Shown: positions 12,104 to 23,452, counted from the stretch's first letter. The stretch: DNA of 64,000 nucleotides from Synaphobranchus kaupii (GCA_029718625.1 CM056380.1:14358286-14422285), one strand, 5' to 3'. Numbers and translations: made by a program. Notes: generated by a model from the letters alone, not told the origin.

Positions 12104-13616
12104 GACCAGAGACTCATGTCCCCTACAGGGGCCAACAATTAATTGCCAGGTCTTAGGAGGATATGTCGAGGAACATTTTTGTAATTTACACTTTTGTCTG
12201 TAGCAGTCTGGATATGAAACGGCAGATACGTCAGCCATGGGCACCTTTCGTCAGTGCTAGCAAACAAAACTTCCTTTAAAAGTTTAAGCAGATGTTATTT
12301 TGTCAAAATCAATTTAATTTACTGCAGGAAGCTCGAAAAGATAGCAGTCACGATACAGAAACCACAACATGCAATGGACATACATTAACACATAACATGT
12401 CTGTACTAGCGCCCCCTAGTGGTGGAACTAACTCCCCATTCGTCAGAACAGCAGTAGCGTCGGCCATGTTCTAATGCAGACTGCACACACACCTGTTCAG
12501 ATTGCATCTTGGCTCTCCACCCCGAACACTCCCACCTCTTGTATCAACTCAGGTTATGGTATTTTCTTTAATGGTTTTAGGCTACACTTTAATGGTTTTA
12601 TGGTTCTCCTCTAAGGGCTTCTTATGGGCGTACCCCGTATGTACTCATAATTTGTGCTTTGGTTCTTGGTTAGCAGAGCTGACACTAGTGCACTAGTGCT
12701 TTACTGATGTCACTATGGCTCATATAAAAAAGGTGAATGAATACTTACTGTATGTTTCTCCTACGTGCGCACACACACACACACACACACACACGCACGT
12801 ACACATATAGCCTATTCAGTATGTCAAAACTAAATGAATTAAACATATGTATGACAAGGCAGTAGATAATTGTACTGTTTGTACTAATCTAATTTTTAAT
12901 TACGCTATTTAGTTGTCAGGCTGCATCTTATAGGAAATGAATGCTTGGACATTATGTCCACATCTCTATTGAGCATAACTGGCGTTAGCCATTTGGTGCT
13001 GCCATTGCAGTTGCACAAAATTTCCAATTTAGTTGAAGGACAAGTTGATTTTTAAATGTCATTTGGGCCCCCTTAATTTCCAGTCACAGCTATCTATTAT
13101 TATTATTAAGAATAATAATAATAATAAGCTGGCCTTGAGAGATACTGTATATTTTGTGAATGTACACACAGGTGCTCGGGCTGCTCGTGTTGTTGGGCAG
13201 CTGAGGGACTGAAGCTGATTGGACCTCACTGCTCGCTCTGCTGTAGCTACTGACGCCTGCATCCAGCGAGTCATTACAAATGCAGCCCCTCATTCATTCC
13301 AGAGTGCTTACGTAATGTCCCAGCCAGGGTCTGAACACATCAGGGCACGTCACGGTCACGGTCACCAGAATGACGGGTAGGATCGGACGGTAAACACACG
13401 TGCATGCAAAGACTCTCTCTCTCTCTCCCCCTCTCTCCCTCTCACGGACATGTAACAGAAGCCATTTTCATAGTAGACAATGTCAAGCAAGGAAATACTA
13501 TATACTGTACATCCTTTAGCAATTGAAAGACGCCTATTATGAACTAAAACAACGACACGACAATACTTCAATGGGGATGAATGACGACAAATGATAAAAT
13601 AAAAATAAATTAATAT
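12104..13616. other. Unannotated stretch with simple repeats
   Basis: Contains (CA)n at 12770-12794, a (TTA)n/(AAT)n inverted pair at 13096-13127 that could form a hairpin, and a CT run at 13413-13442. No gene recognised. Confidence 0.5.
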
Positions 13617-13850
13617 ACAGTACCAGTCAAAAGTTTGGACACACCTACTCATAGAAGGTTTTTTTTCCGTTATTTTTACTGTTTTCCACATTTTGGAATA
13701 GAAAAGACATAACACAAATTAAATTATGCAAAAACCAAAAAAGTGTTAAACAAATAAAGAAAAGTCTTATATTTTAGAGCCACCCTTTGCCTTGATAACA
13801 GCTTTGCACATTCTTGCCATTCTCTCAAACAACTTCTGTGGTAAACAGGT
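13617..13850 (+). mobile_element. Tc1-like element, 5' end only
   Basis: The sequence TATACAGTACCAGTCAAAAG followed by TTTGGACACACCTACTC is the characteristic end of an abundant teleost Tc1-family transposon. The downstream CCACCCTTTGCCTTGATAACAGCTTTGCAC segment belongs to the same family in the order expected. Similarity stops near 13,850 and no matching right end or transposase frame is present, so this is a truncated copy. Confidence 0.75.
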
Positions 13851-13935
13851 ACTCCACAGGTAAACAGGTGATGCCATCATGATTCTGTATAAAAGGATAT
13901 CAAAAGACTCCTGATATCTTATTTCCAGGTACTCT
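13851..13935. mobile_element. Possible fragment of a second Tc1-like element
   Basis: GGTGATGCCATCATGATTCTG followed by TATAAAAGGAT resembles the sub-terminal region of another Tc1-like family. It is short and diverged. Without alignment it is only a suggestion. Confidence 0.3.
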
Positions 13936-14014
13936 TAGAAGCGATACTATGACCTCTCTGCATTTGAATGGATCTCTATGGGAATTGGGGGGTGGGACTA
14001 GATTTAGCTTTAAA

Positions 14015-14065
14015 TTACACTGGAACAGTGTGGAACACATGGTTGGCTAAATGGCTCTAAGTCAT
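14015..14065 (-). repeat. Interspersed repeat fragment shared with 28,550
   Basis: The reverse complement reads GAGCCATTTAGCCAACCATG followed by TGTTCCACACTGTTCCAGTG, which matches + strand 28,548-28,600 almost base for base. It is therefore a dispersed repeat, but I do not recognise the class. Confidence 0.6.
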
Positions 14066-14690
14066 CAAGGGTCTGACGTATCAAACAATCCTTAAATCAC
14101 TCTGCTGCCAGAAATACAGTAGATATAATAACAAATGTTTCTGTCACATACTGTGTGATACCCCTGGGAGGGACAGAACAGGAGGATGCATGGAGTTTCT
14201 GCCAGTGTGGACTGGTATGTATTTAATGTATTTATTTATATTTGACAGAGGGAGAAAGTGGGAGCAGGCTGTACAAAAATACAAAAAAAAAACACAAAAA
14301 AAACAACACCAACCCTCACAGCATCCTGGTCAAAATAATAAAATAAAACAACCAGACCAAAAATGAAACAAACTAACCCAGCAGAACAATTAGCAGCAGG
14401 CTTGCAGGTCGTGGACATTTTATTTGGTTTTGTTTGGTCTGGATCTCTCTCTCACACGTGCAGTGCTGCTTCCCCTGGTCTCAGGAAGCAGCTGAAGAAA
14501 ACAAGCACCTGTTGGGGAAATGCAACCCACAATGCACTTTTAACCCATAGGCGTGGCCCCAGGTTACATCTGTCAGACTATAACTTCATTACCATCATGT
14601 TTATTATGTTTTGTGGCTAGCATAGCAGATGACTGATGTACACCAATTCAATTTTGAATCCAGCAGTGTTTCAATTTATTGTTTCCTGTG
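14066..14690. other. Unannotated stretch
   Basis: Contains A-rich low-complexity sequence at 14,270-14,370. No gene seen. Confidence 0.5.
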
Positions 14691-14815
14691 TGCTTTTTTG
14701 TGTGTGCTTGTGTGTACTTGCGCATGAGTGTGCATTACGTGTGTGTATGCGTGTGTTTATATTTGTGATTGTTTGAGTATGCATGTTCGTATGTGTGTAT
14801 GCATGTTTTTGTTTG

Positions 14816-14853
<38 letters not shown>
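14691..14853. repeat. TG-rich region with (GT)n core
   Basis: Degenerate TGTGTG sequence from 14,691 ends in an uninterrupted (GT)n at about 14,815-14,853. A cysteine/valine-rich frame across it is a repeat artefact. Confidence 0.85.
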
Positions 14854-14856
<3 letters not shown>

Positions 14857-15169
14857 TTTAGATATTTGATTTTCTCGCCACCAGTATGTCTCTGCTTGTT
14901 TTTCTCACATGTACTTCAGACGTTCATCAACAAGAGGGAAATAGCCTTTTCATCAAGCCACTTATAAAACAATTATGCTGATTGCATCATCCCAGTCATC
15001 TATGTTAATAAAGTAATTACCACTAACTAAGCACAGACGATGACTGAGAGCAATGTTTACAAGTGACACTAGCCTGTTAAATTTCGTCTGATTATTTAGG
15101 ACGGCGGAAATGCGCCAGTATTTTGAAATGTCGTACAGGGGATGTTAGTTTTTTGTTTGAAGCAGTGGT

Positions 15170-15357
15170 CAGAGGCGGAAAATCCGGGTTCACAAAGTAA
15201 AAGTCCTCCCCAGGATTATGTTCTAATCACCTGGATTTGCTAATTAGCACAATTATTCAGCCAGGAGGTAGAACTAATTAGTGAAATCAGCTGGCTGAGT
15301 TCATGGGTGGAAGAAAAACATGGCAGAGCGGTCTGACGCCTGGACTTTCCACTTCTG
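15170..15357. mobile_element. Small hAT-type element, family H, copy 2
   Basis: A 188-bp relative of the 11,899 element. The left end is CAGAGGCGGAAAATCC and the right end is GGACTTTCCACTTCTG, imperfectly inverted. The flanking 8-mers gcagtggt (15162-15169) and gcagaggt (15358-15365) match at 7 of 8 positions. The interior block containing GCTAATTAGCACAATTATTC and CCAGGAGGTAGAACTAATTA is nearly identical to copy 1. Confidence 0.85.
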
Positions 15358-15365
15358 GCAGAGGT

Positions 15366-15888
15366 AATACTCACATTAAAAATGAAAGAGGTTGTTTAAC
15401 ATTTAACTAGTTAAATAAATAGTGTTCATTGTATTAAAATTGCTGTAGAGGTATAGTAAAAAAAAAAAGTGAATGAAATTGAAATGATGAATGTCATGTA
15501 CACAGTTCAAATTCAAGGTTCTAAACTTCGTGACTAAATTTGATGATGCAGAGATAGACAGCATTGGTTAGAACAGACAATCATATTGCCTTTGGAATAC
15601 GATGTGGAGATGTTTCTTCAGCTGTATCCCATAAGTCACCCAGTGACATTGCAGTGCCCTTTTCCCATGCAAATAATTCAAAAAAGTTCCCAGCTCAGAT
15701 CTACACTTCATTGAAACCTTGAATTCTCGTGGAAGGAATGTCACGTCAAGTTTGCACACTTTGTTGAAAAATATTGACAGCCTAAAAAGATATTTCAGAG
15801 CGGGTTGACAGAATCATGGCTTGTTTTTAAGTTGATAAGGCGTGTAAATACATTTTGAGTTTGTTGTGACGTGCATCTACTGATGTAA
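15366..15888. other. Unannotated stretch
   Basis: AT-rich; no gene or recognisable repeat. Confidence 0.5.
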
Positions 15889-16668
15889 TGTGGAGTCAGG
15901 TTCGGAGGACCAGACGCGACAGGGAGGGAATTCAGAAAGTTAGTATAACAACCACTAGATGGAAATCTGTGAAAAGGAAGGAAATAACTAAGAAAGGGAC
16001 AAAACTCCCGGCTTAATGCCAAACTAAAAAATAAGCCCAGAAAAGGTTGGTGAAGGCTCAAGCAGAGCACTGACAAAGCGAAGGAAATAGGGAACCTCAC
16101 TCACTCCTAAAAGAGCGAACAGACGGAGGTAACAGGAAACGAAAGAGAAATGAAAACAACCCAGAAAATACTGGGCGAAACACTCGAAGGCTTGAGTGTA
16201 GAAAACAAAAGAAAGAAAGAAACGAAAGACCTCTTACTCTAGAAAACAAGAGAGGAGGAAAGGAAACGGTAAATAAGGAACTGTCTCAGTGAGACCAGCA
16301 CAGGAGACAGAAACGAGGGACAGAGAAATGCAAAAGCGAAACAAAATCCTAAGGAACACTAATGCATTAGAAGGCAAGTCCCGCGTTAACCCAAAGCAAG
16401 GCGATGGGGGGAAAAGTGGTCTCCTTAAAATGCCTGAGCCTATACCGTACCGGCAACGTGAAGTTGTGAAACAACACTGAAGCGCCGGAAAAGGGAAGCA
16501 CAGGGCTTTTATAGCAGGCAGGTAACCTGAAACAGGTGCGATGACTGAGAGCCGAGGCATAGCGAAAACCCGGAGCGGATGACGGAAAAAAACAAGGGAA
16601 AGGCACCCTCACGCTGCTCCGAGAGAGAACAAACTCAGAAACAAGAAGAGGCTGCCAAAACCATGACA
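15889..16668 (-). mobile_element. Solo LTR, family L, copy 1
   Basis: On the - strand the element begins TGTCATGGTTTTGGCAGCC and ends with a CA terminus. It carries a TATA-like CTATAAAAG about 150 bp in (+ strand 16,504-16,516) and the shared landmark TTAAGCCGGGAG near its 3' half. Similar order and landmarks occur at 18,295 and 32,984. TG...CA ends, an internal promoter and no adjoining gag-pol frame indicate a solo LTR of about 780 bp. No convincing target-site duplication was found. Superfamily is unresolved. Confidence 0.7.
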
Positions 16669-18294
16669 GCTGAGCCATTGTGTGATTATTTTGTAAGCTG
16701 TCCCACTCTGTTTTAGGGTCTGTGGATTCTGACCCCGTGGCTGACCTCAAAAACCGTCTAATGATGTCAACCTGATTTTTTCCCTACTCAACAAATAAGG
16801 AGAGTTGTGTGTCCAGCCCCTAATTCCTCAACAACGTCTTGATCTCTGTCGGCAGAGTGGTGTTTCATATGATATCCATCTCCATTCCTATAAATCTGGT
16901 ATAAAGACTGATCTACTTAGAATGGCACTCACCAACTGCTCCATCTTTTATTATACGGTTCACGAGGGAGTTTTATTGACAGAGAAGAACTACGCTCTGT
17001 AATTGCTTTCCTAATATGCCGGAGTGCATTTCCGCGGCTTGGGCAAGGTTTAAGATCTTTCTCGACAGTGGCCACGAGTTTAGCGATATCACAGGTTTCA
17101 AACAGTCAGCTCTCTCGTGCCATCCTGCGAGTTAAAATGCACTGAATCCGGCAACAAGCTTTTAAAGATGTATTTATATGCTTTCAATTTACAACTGGCA
17201 TTGTGGGCACAGTCGCAGTCAAGCAAGCAGTACTCACATTTTTAAGTATTTATTGACGCCACTGAGCAGGAACTAATTGATAGGAACTATTTTCCTATCA
17301 ATTATAATGGATTTTCCTTGAAGGACAAATAAAATGTGTAAATCATAATTGTCTATCCCATCTGTTGATTCATACAAAGAAGTCAGATATGCAGTCGGTT
17401 GTTTTGATTACTTCTTTAATTTTGATTTCATGCAAGCCGCGGTCTTCAGCGTATACTTTTGTCTGTGTGGCCACGTTATGTGATCGCTTTTATGTGCTCG
17501 TTTAAAAATTCACGTAATTTGGGATTATCCTCTTTTTCCCAGTGGAATATTTCCATTTAAGATTATTTCCATGCTGCGGAATGACATCCAGCCCCGGCTC
17601 AAATCTGTATTTTACCATGTCTACAGATTGTTTCCCATTGGGTTTCATCTCTAACTTTAACAAATGTTTGTTTCTTAAATTGTTGGTCTGTTCTTATCTT
17701 TTTTTTTTTTTTTGTTGCATGATTTATTGTTAAATCGCAAGTTGTGCAAAAATAAATAAAATCCATCCTATGCAGTGTATCAGGCTGATACTATTCAACT
17801 CATTTGCAAAGACATGCTTTTCAGAAACGTGTGCATTTGTCCTTCCATGTTCCACGTTTAATTTCCTTAAATTCAGTCTCAAGTCAACTGTTTTATTTTT
17901 TATAAATGTCACAGTTAGCCACTGAATTACTCACTTGACTGTACCTTTCTGTGCCTACGGGGACCAATGAAGGATAACAATTGAAATAAAAGTTGAAATC
18001 CCAGCTGGTCACACGATAAAGACAAACTACTACTCAGGACGAACCTCTCGAGGTGAAATGCTGCCTGCTGAGGGCATTGGTCCACCCAGAAATGATGAAC
18101 AAGCCAATGATCTTGAAAGACCCTGCATGGAGGAATGGTCCCTCCCAATGTGCTGACCAATCTCATATGACATTACAGAAACAGACTCAGCGCAAGGAGA
18201 GGATGCACAAAGTACCGAAAACAGGGGTGCTAATAACTCTAATTGTTTTTCCTTCAACATTTTTACTTCCACATTTTGGAAATGTAAGGGGGAG
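16669..18294. other. Unannotated stretch
   Basis: No gene recognised. Contains an inverted AATTGATAGGAAC / TCCTATCAATT pair at 17,275-17,302 and a T run near 17,700. Confidence 0.5.
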
Positions 18295-18888
18295 TGTAAG
18301 GTTCAGAGAACCAGGCGCGACAGCCAAGAAATTCTAAAAGTGCATATAGTCAGATATTCACCACTAAAGCGGACAGCTCCGCAGCAGGAAGGGAATAAAT
18401 GGAAAATGGGAATGAAAACCTCTCGGCTTAAGCCAAATCAAAAACAACCCCAAAAGAGGGCAAACTCAATAATAGCGAGTAGTGAAACAACAAAAGAACC
18501 TCATACAAAGAGCGTATAACCGGAGGTCAGAGAAAAACAAAAGAAAACCTGTGTAAAAGGGCGAGAGAACGAAAATGAAACTAGAACCTGTTACCTACAG
18601 CTCTAGGTGAGAACGAGCTGAACAAAAAGGTAACAACCAGAAACGTAGTGACCGAATCCTATACCTTACCGACTTCAATGTCAAATAGCAAAGACAATAT
18701 CGAAGCACAGGACAGGTGAAACCCTGAGCTTATATAGCCGACAGGAAACTCAAAACAGGTGCGAGGAATCACCGCCGAGTGATAGCAAAGCACCAGAACG
18801 GAAGACGGAAAATCCGATAGAGTACCCTGACGTCGCTAAAAGAAAGAACGACCGTAGAAATAACCGGAGGCTGCCAGAAACCATGACA
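18295..18888 (-). mobile_element. Solo LTR, family L, copy 2
   Basis: On the - strand it begins TGTCATGGTTTCTGGCAGCC and ends CTGAACCTTACA, about 594 bp. CTATATAAGCTCAGG (18,724-18,740 on +) is a good TATA box at the U3/R position. It shares GTCGCGCCTGGTTCTCTGAA near the 3' end and GGCTTAAGCCGAGAGG with copy 1. Flanks gggag and ggaaa are not a clear duplication. No internal coding region adjoins it. Confidence 0.75.
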
Positions 18889-19160
18889 GGAAAATCACAA
18901 TATACCTTAGTACTGGTATCATACGTATATTTCTTTTTTGCTGAACTTACTTTATCAAGGGTGGCAACAATTTTGGACGTGACTGTATTCGTGGAAAAAC
19001 AAATCCTGCGATAAACCATTTAACTTTTAGATATAATTGATAGCAGGGTTTTTTTTTTTTTAAATAAAGAAACATAAGGATTTGAATGTCTGTTCTAATT
19101 TTTCCTTCTCTGCTGCAAGTTCAGAGATGCTGATGACAACGCTGGGTCTCACGGCACGTG
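18889..19160. other. Unannotated stretch
   Basis: AT-rich, poly-T near 19,050. Nothing further supportable. Confidence 0.4.
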
Positions 19161-19285
19161 CTTTGTAAAATCCAGGTTCAGAAATTAAAAGTATTTATAG
19201 TAGTAATAGTAATCCCCGGTATTTTGTTCCAATCACCTGGATTTGCTAATCAGCACAATTTGTCAGCCAGGAGGTAGAAATAATG
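19161..19285. mobile_element. Small hAT-type element, family H, copy 3 (truncated)
   Basis: CTTTGTAAAATCCAGGTTCA followed by TTTGCTAATCAGCACAATTT and CAGCCAGGAGGTAGAAATAA aligns with copies 1 and 2 but stops before the right terminus. It is followed immediately by unrelated sequence, so the 3' third is missing. Confidence 0.75.
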
Positions 19286-19302
19286 CATCTTCCCAACTTT
19301 TC

Positions 19303-19365
19303 AATTACTACATTACATTACAGTCATTTGGCAGACGCTTTTATCCAAAGTGACGTACAGTAAGT
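19303..19365 (-). mobile_element. 3' tail of an L2-type LINE or LINE-mobilised SINE
   Basis: Read on the - strand the sequence is GGATAAAAGCGTCTGCCAAA followed by TGACTGTAATGTAATG. This is the conserved stem-loop plus short TGTAA-type repeat tail used by L2-clade LINEs and the SINEs they mobilise in teleosts. The upstream part of the parent element cannot be assigned, so only the tail is annotated. Confidence 0.65.
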
Positions 19366-19620
19366 GCATAATGAAGGTCATTGACGCGACTACAAAGCAA
19401 ATCCGACAAAGCACAGCTTTCTCACAGCGTAGGAGCTATCCCTAGTAATAAACATGAGAAGTAAATACTAAATATTTGCACAAGAAAACAGCATTCCGAT
19501 GGCACTGGGGGAAGTTCTGGGACAGAGGCAAGAAAATATTTTCAAATATTGGGAAAACTGATGTAGAAAGATACTTATCTGTATATGGATAAATTTACAC
19601 TAAACACCATCAAGTAATTA

Positions 19621-19877
19621 AATTCAATTTCCATCCATCCATTATCTAACCCCCTTATTACTGGTCAGGGTCACATGGGGGCTGGAGCCTATCCCAGCAT
19701 GCATTGGGTCAGGAGTACCTACGGCTATTTAGAGTCTTCAATTAGCCTAACTTCTTTGAACTGTGGGAGGAAACAGGAGTACCCGGAGGAAACTCCGCAC
19801 AGAAAGGAACTCAGTTACTCAGTACCTTCTTGCTGTGAGGTGATAGTGCTAACCACTGCACCACCATGCCGCCCTAA
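19621..19877 (-). mobile_element. Teleost SINE-like repeat, family S, copy 1
   Basis: On the - strand it begins GGGCGGCATGGTGGTGCAGT and runs through CACCTCACAGCAAGAAGG, GGAGTTTCC and a long moderately conserved body. It ends GGATAATGGATGGATGG, a tetranucleotide tail. The same head and body appear on the + strand at 42,610. The family is very common in teleosts and is usually treated as SINE-like. The copy is complete but mutated. Confidence 0.7.
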
Positions 19878-20354
19878 ATTGAATTTAAAAAGTTTTAAAA
19901 TTTACATTTTCATTTAATGTCATGTATTCGGTTTTAATACATTTATTTTGTTTATGAGTCTACCCTTGCTGCAAACCATTTCATGATTATGTATAGCTTT
20001 CTATTTATCATTTTATGTGCAGGTGATACGACAGCATTTTTGTGTGTGTGTTGGCTACTTCTCTCACACTAAAAAAAAGCAGAAACAATATAGCACAACA
20101 CTAAAAAAAGATGCTACTGCCAGATGTCTGTGGTTCGAATAACCACACTGAATGTAGCATATGACAGTGTGGGGAACATTGCTGTCAATCATCATTAAGC
20201 GCAATCAACATGGATGACCAAGTCAAAAGCTTTCCAGGTGCGTGACCCGGCTTCAGAGGCTGTCGAAACATTGTCACTTGTGGGACTTAAAAACACAAGT
20301 TCGAAACACAAGATTTCGTTTGGTGGCTCGCTTGCTCTGGCAATTACGTCTATC
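19878..20354. other. Unannotated stretch
   Basis: No gene seen; includes a short GT run at 20,039-20,054. Confidence 0.45.
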
Positions 20355-20367
20355 GTTGCTAAGCAAC
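20355..20367. promoter_or_regulatory. RFX X-box-like palindrome
   Basis: GTTGCTAAGCAAC matches the RFX-family X-box pattern GTTRCY-N-RGYAAC exactly and is a perfect palindrome around the central A/T. It stands in an otherwise unassigned segment with no recognised promoter. Binding is untested, and such sites also occur by chance. Confidence 0.4.
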
Positions 20368-20994
20368 GTTCGTCCTGAGAACATCGGAGATATTGTTGCG
20401 ATTCTAGCAGGGGCGCGGTGTGTTGACTGGGAGTGTGTGAGGGGGCAGGAAGTGCACGTTTGGGACACAACCCCAAACAGGAAGTAGCAACTTTGCGGTT
20501 GTTCATTTCGTTTGTTTATTTCTTTACAGGTTAATGAATGAGATAAGGGTTTTTTTTTTTTTTTTTACGAAGTTGAAGATGAAGTTAACATCGATAATGT
20601 GCAATTCACTGGCCTGTATGTAAAATAAATCATGCAAGGAGACGGGGCGTCCCTTATTATCTAGGGGAGAAAGAGGAGCTATACTGATGTTCAATGAGTA
20701 GTTTAATACACAGCAACATGTTTTATTTAACAAGAAGCCTGTCAGCTTTAACAGACCCAGCCCAGAGACACAGTCACATGTGACTGTTATGAAGGATAAA
20801 GACCTGCACATTTATAGAATGAATTTTTCTGGCATCGATACAGCAACTGTGGACTTGGTCCAAATGTTCTGCAGTGACTAACATGCCCAGTTCCTTCTCC
20901 CAGGGTGAGTTTATGTTGCCAGGGCGATATGTGCTGTAATTCCACAGAGTCTGGATCTACACAGCCTTATACAATAGTGATACAAGACAAGCAA

Positions 20995-21357
20995 AATCTT
21001 TCGGATGAGACGTTAAACCGAGGTCCTGACTCACTGTGGTCATTAAAGATCCCATGACACTTATCGTAAAGAGTAGGGGTTTCCCCGGTGTCCTGGCTAA
21101 ACTCCCAACCCAGGCTCATTCAATCTGCCACCTAATCATCCCCCAGTTTAATTGGCTAAAAAAAAATATTCTCTCCCTCTCCACCTCAGCTGATGTGTGG
21201 TGAGCATACTGGCGCAAAATGGCTGCCGTTGCATCACCCAGGTGGGTGCTACACATTGGTGGTGGTAGAGGCGAGTTTCCCCCTCATCATTGTAAAGCGC
21301 TTTGAGTATCTAGAAAGGCGCTATATAAATGCCATGCATTATTATTATTATTATTAA
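20995..21357 (+). mobile_element. LINE/SINE 3' region with (ATT)n tail
   Basis: Landmarks in order are GGATGAGACGTTAAACCGAG, GGTTTCCCCGGTGTCCTGGC, GTAAAGCGCTTTGAGTATCT and GGCGCTATATAAATGC, followed by (ATT)n at 21,340-21,355. This series is a widely dispersed teleost retroposon 3' end terminating in a short microsatellite. The 5' end is not definable from this copy, and no reverse-transcriptase frame adjoins it. Confidence 0.7.
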
Positions 21358-21360
21358 AAT

Positions 21361-21990
21361 GATGCAATTACTCGATCCAGTGAGGAGTCTCTGCCAGCTG
21401 ACTGGTGGAGAGAGCACAGGACGGTGGTCCTGGACTGTGTTAATGAATCAGCCCAGGTGCGTAAAGGTGTGCTCTTCTCCACGGGATCCATCCCCACACC
21501 GAGACAGACGAGGCGAGGGAAAGAGAGGGACTGAAACCGTGAGAGGAAGCAAACTGGATGAAAATCTGTTCCTTGTGTTCCGGTTTATTTGTGTTTTATA
21601 TTTTAATTTATTATTTTTACCCAGATCTTGTGAGGGTGAAAGGGAAGGAGTTTTCGCCTATTTTTGTTGATTACGAAAATCTCTCTCTGTGCCTTAAGAC
21701 AAGCAGAAATGACTGCATCTCCCTATATTCAGCTATTCTGTACCTCCGACAATGTCACGTGGCATGTGATACGGAAACAGAAAAAAACAAAAATATAAGT
21801 CAGTCTTATCAAGTATTTTAGTCTTTAGACTAAATCTTATTTCTGTTACCTTTTTTGCTAAAAGAAGACAAACATATTGGCAATGAGGTGAGACAGTTTG
21901 ACTTTTTCACGATTTGCAAATTTCACTTGTCAAGCATACAATAACTTAAAACAAGCTAATATCTTCTACTCGAGAGAAAGAAAATAAGAA
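21361..21990. other. Unannotated stretch
   Basis: No recognised exon or element; frames here are short and lack family resemblance. Confidence 0.45.
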
Positions 21991-22135
21991 AAGACTAAAA
22001 AAATAAATAAGACAGACTTTTTTGCAGTTAACTACTTTTGTATTTACATGTAGTTCTACAGGCAGGCACCATCTTGGCCTTTCATTCCACTGCTATGCAG
22101 GTGACATCAAAAGATTGGCCGCACTGCATAACTTT
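21991..22135. repeat. 145-bp dispersed duplication, copy 1
   Basis: This block, beginning AAGACTAAAAAAATAAATAA, recurs at 25,940-26,084 at the same length with only two differences that I can see. The 3' part includes TTCCACTGCTATGCAGGTGA, which translates as FHCYAGD, a variant of the LINE reverse-transcriptase F/YADD motif. The very high identity indicates a recent copying event or gene conversion. Confidence 0.85.
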
Positions 22136-22320
22136 ATTTAAAAAAGCATGACTACCTCATGCTGAACTCTGATAAGGTTTTGCCTTTGGGAAACTGAACA
22201 GCAAATGCATCACCTTCATTTAAATCTTGCTACCTCACGCTGAATGTTAAATATTAAGTTAGGAATCTTGGTGTTATTGTTGGAGAAAAATGTCACCAAA
22301 GAGAAATGTGTCACTGTAAT
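22080..22320 (+). pseudogene. LINE reverse-transcriptase relic
   Basis: In broken frames the sequence gives HCYAGDI (position of the catalytic HCYADDT motif of L2- and Rex-type LINEs). Further on come LNSDKV and a segment reading LGVIV in the position of the family's NLGVIFD motif. Spacing is compatible with a reverse-transcriptase C-terminal palm region that has lost sequence. The second acidic residue of the motif is replaced by Gly, and frames are interrupted, so it is dead. Recognition is by motif order only. Confidence 0.45.
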
Positions 22321-22447
22321 TCCCTTCTGGCTGTTATGTTATCATTGGAGAGGCTGTGTCCTGCCCACAGCTACTTCAGAATGTTGTTTTTTAATAAGAT
22401 TTTCCCCCTTTTCTCCCAGTTTTGATTTCCCAAACATACTCACTGGG

Positions 22448-23452
22448 ACCCAGACTGTGGGACCTATCCACACACTGGAACAGTGCCTTAACAGATACCA
22501 GACCGTGGGGCCCATCCACGCACTGGAACAGTGCCTTAACAGATACCAGACCGTGGGGCCCATCCACGCACTGGAACAGTGCCTTAACAGATACCAGACC
22601 GTGGGGCCCATCCACGCACTGGAACAGTGCCTTAACAGATACCAGACCGTGGGGCCCATCCACGCACTGGAACAGTGCCTTAACAGATACCAGACTGTGG
22701 GACCTATCCACACACTGGAACAGTGCCTTAACAGATACCAGACCGTGGGGCCCATCCACGCACTGGAACAGTGCCTTAACAGATACCAGACCATGGGGCC
22801 CATCCTCACACTGGAACAGTGCCTTAACAGATACCAGACCGTGGGGCCCATCCACGCACTGGAACAGTGCCTTAACAGATACCAGACCGTGGGGCCCATC
22901 CATGCACTGGAACAGTGCCTTAACAGATACCAGACTGTGGGGCCCATCCACACACTGGAACAGTGCCTTAACAGATACCAGACTGTGGGGCCCATCCACA
23001 CACACTGGAACAGTGCCTTAACAGATACCAGACCATGGGGCCCATCCACACACTGGAACAGTGCCTTAACAGATACCAGACCGTGGGGCCCATCCACACA
23101 CTGGAACAGTGCCTTAACAGATACCAGACTGTGGGGCCCATCCACACACACTGGAACAGTGCCTTAACAGATACCAGACCATGGGGCCCATCCACACACT
23201 GGAACAGTGCCTTAACAGATACCAGACCGTGGGGCCCATCCACACACTGGAACAGTGCCTTAACAGATACCAAACCATGGGGCCCATCCACACACTGGAA
23301 CAGAGCCTTAACAGATACCAGACCGTGGGGCCCATCCACACACTGGAACAGTGCCTTAACAGATACCAAACCATGGGGCCCATCCACACACTGGAACAGT
23401 GCCTTAACAGATACCAGACCGTGGGGCCCATCTACACACTGGAACAGTGCCA
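22448..23452 (+). repeat. 48-bp minisatellite, array 1
   Basis: About 21 head-to-tail copies of a 48-bp unit containing GGGGCCCATCCACACACTGG, then AACAGTGCCTTAACAGATAC. Two units carry an extra CA. The GACCTATCC variant recurs 240 bp apart (22,453 and 22,693), showing five-unit block duplication. Because 48 = 3 x 16, long frames stay open on both strands (16-residue period with YQTVGPIHTLEQCLNR). I treat them as artefacts. The same unit occurs reversed at 57.9-58.5 kb. The flank at 22,400-22,435 resembles a dispersed repeat (TTTCCCCCTTTTCTCCCAG). Confidence 0.97.

Noticed and set aside
16669..18294. Internal gag-pol region between two same-orientation LTRs
   Set aside because: No reverse-transcriptase, integrase or gag motif could be read in any frame, so a single full element is not supported.
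22244..23167. 307-codon + strand open frame and long frames on both strands in the 48-bp array
   Set aside because: A 48-bp period keeps any stop-free frame open; frames exist on both strands and in several phases with no start context, domain or conservation signal.
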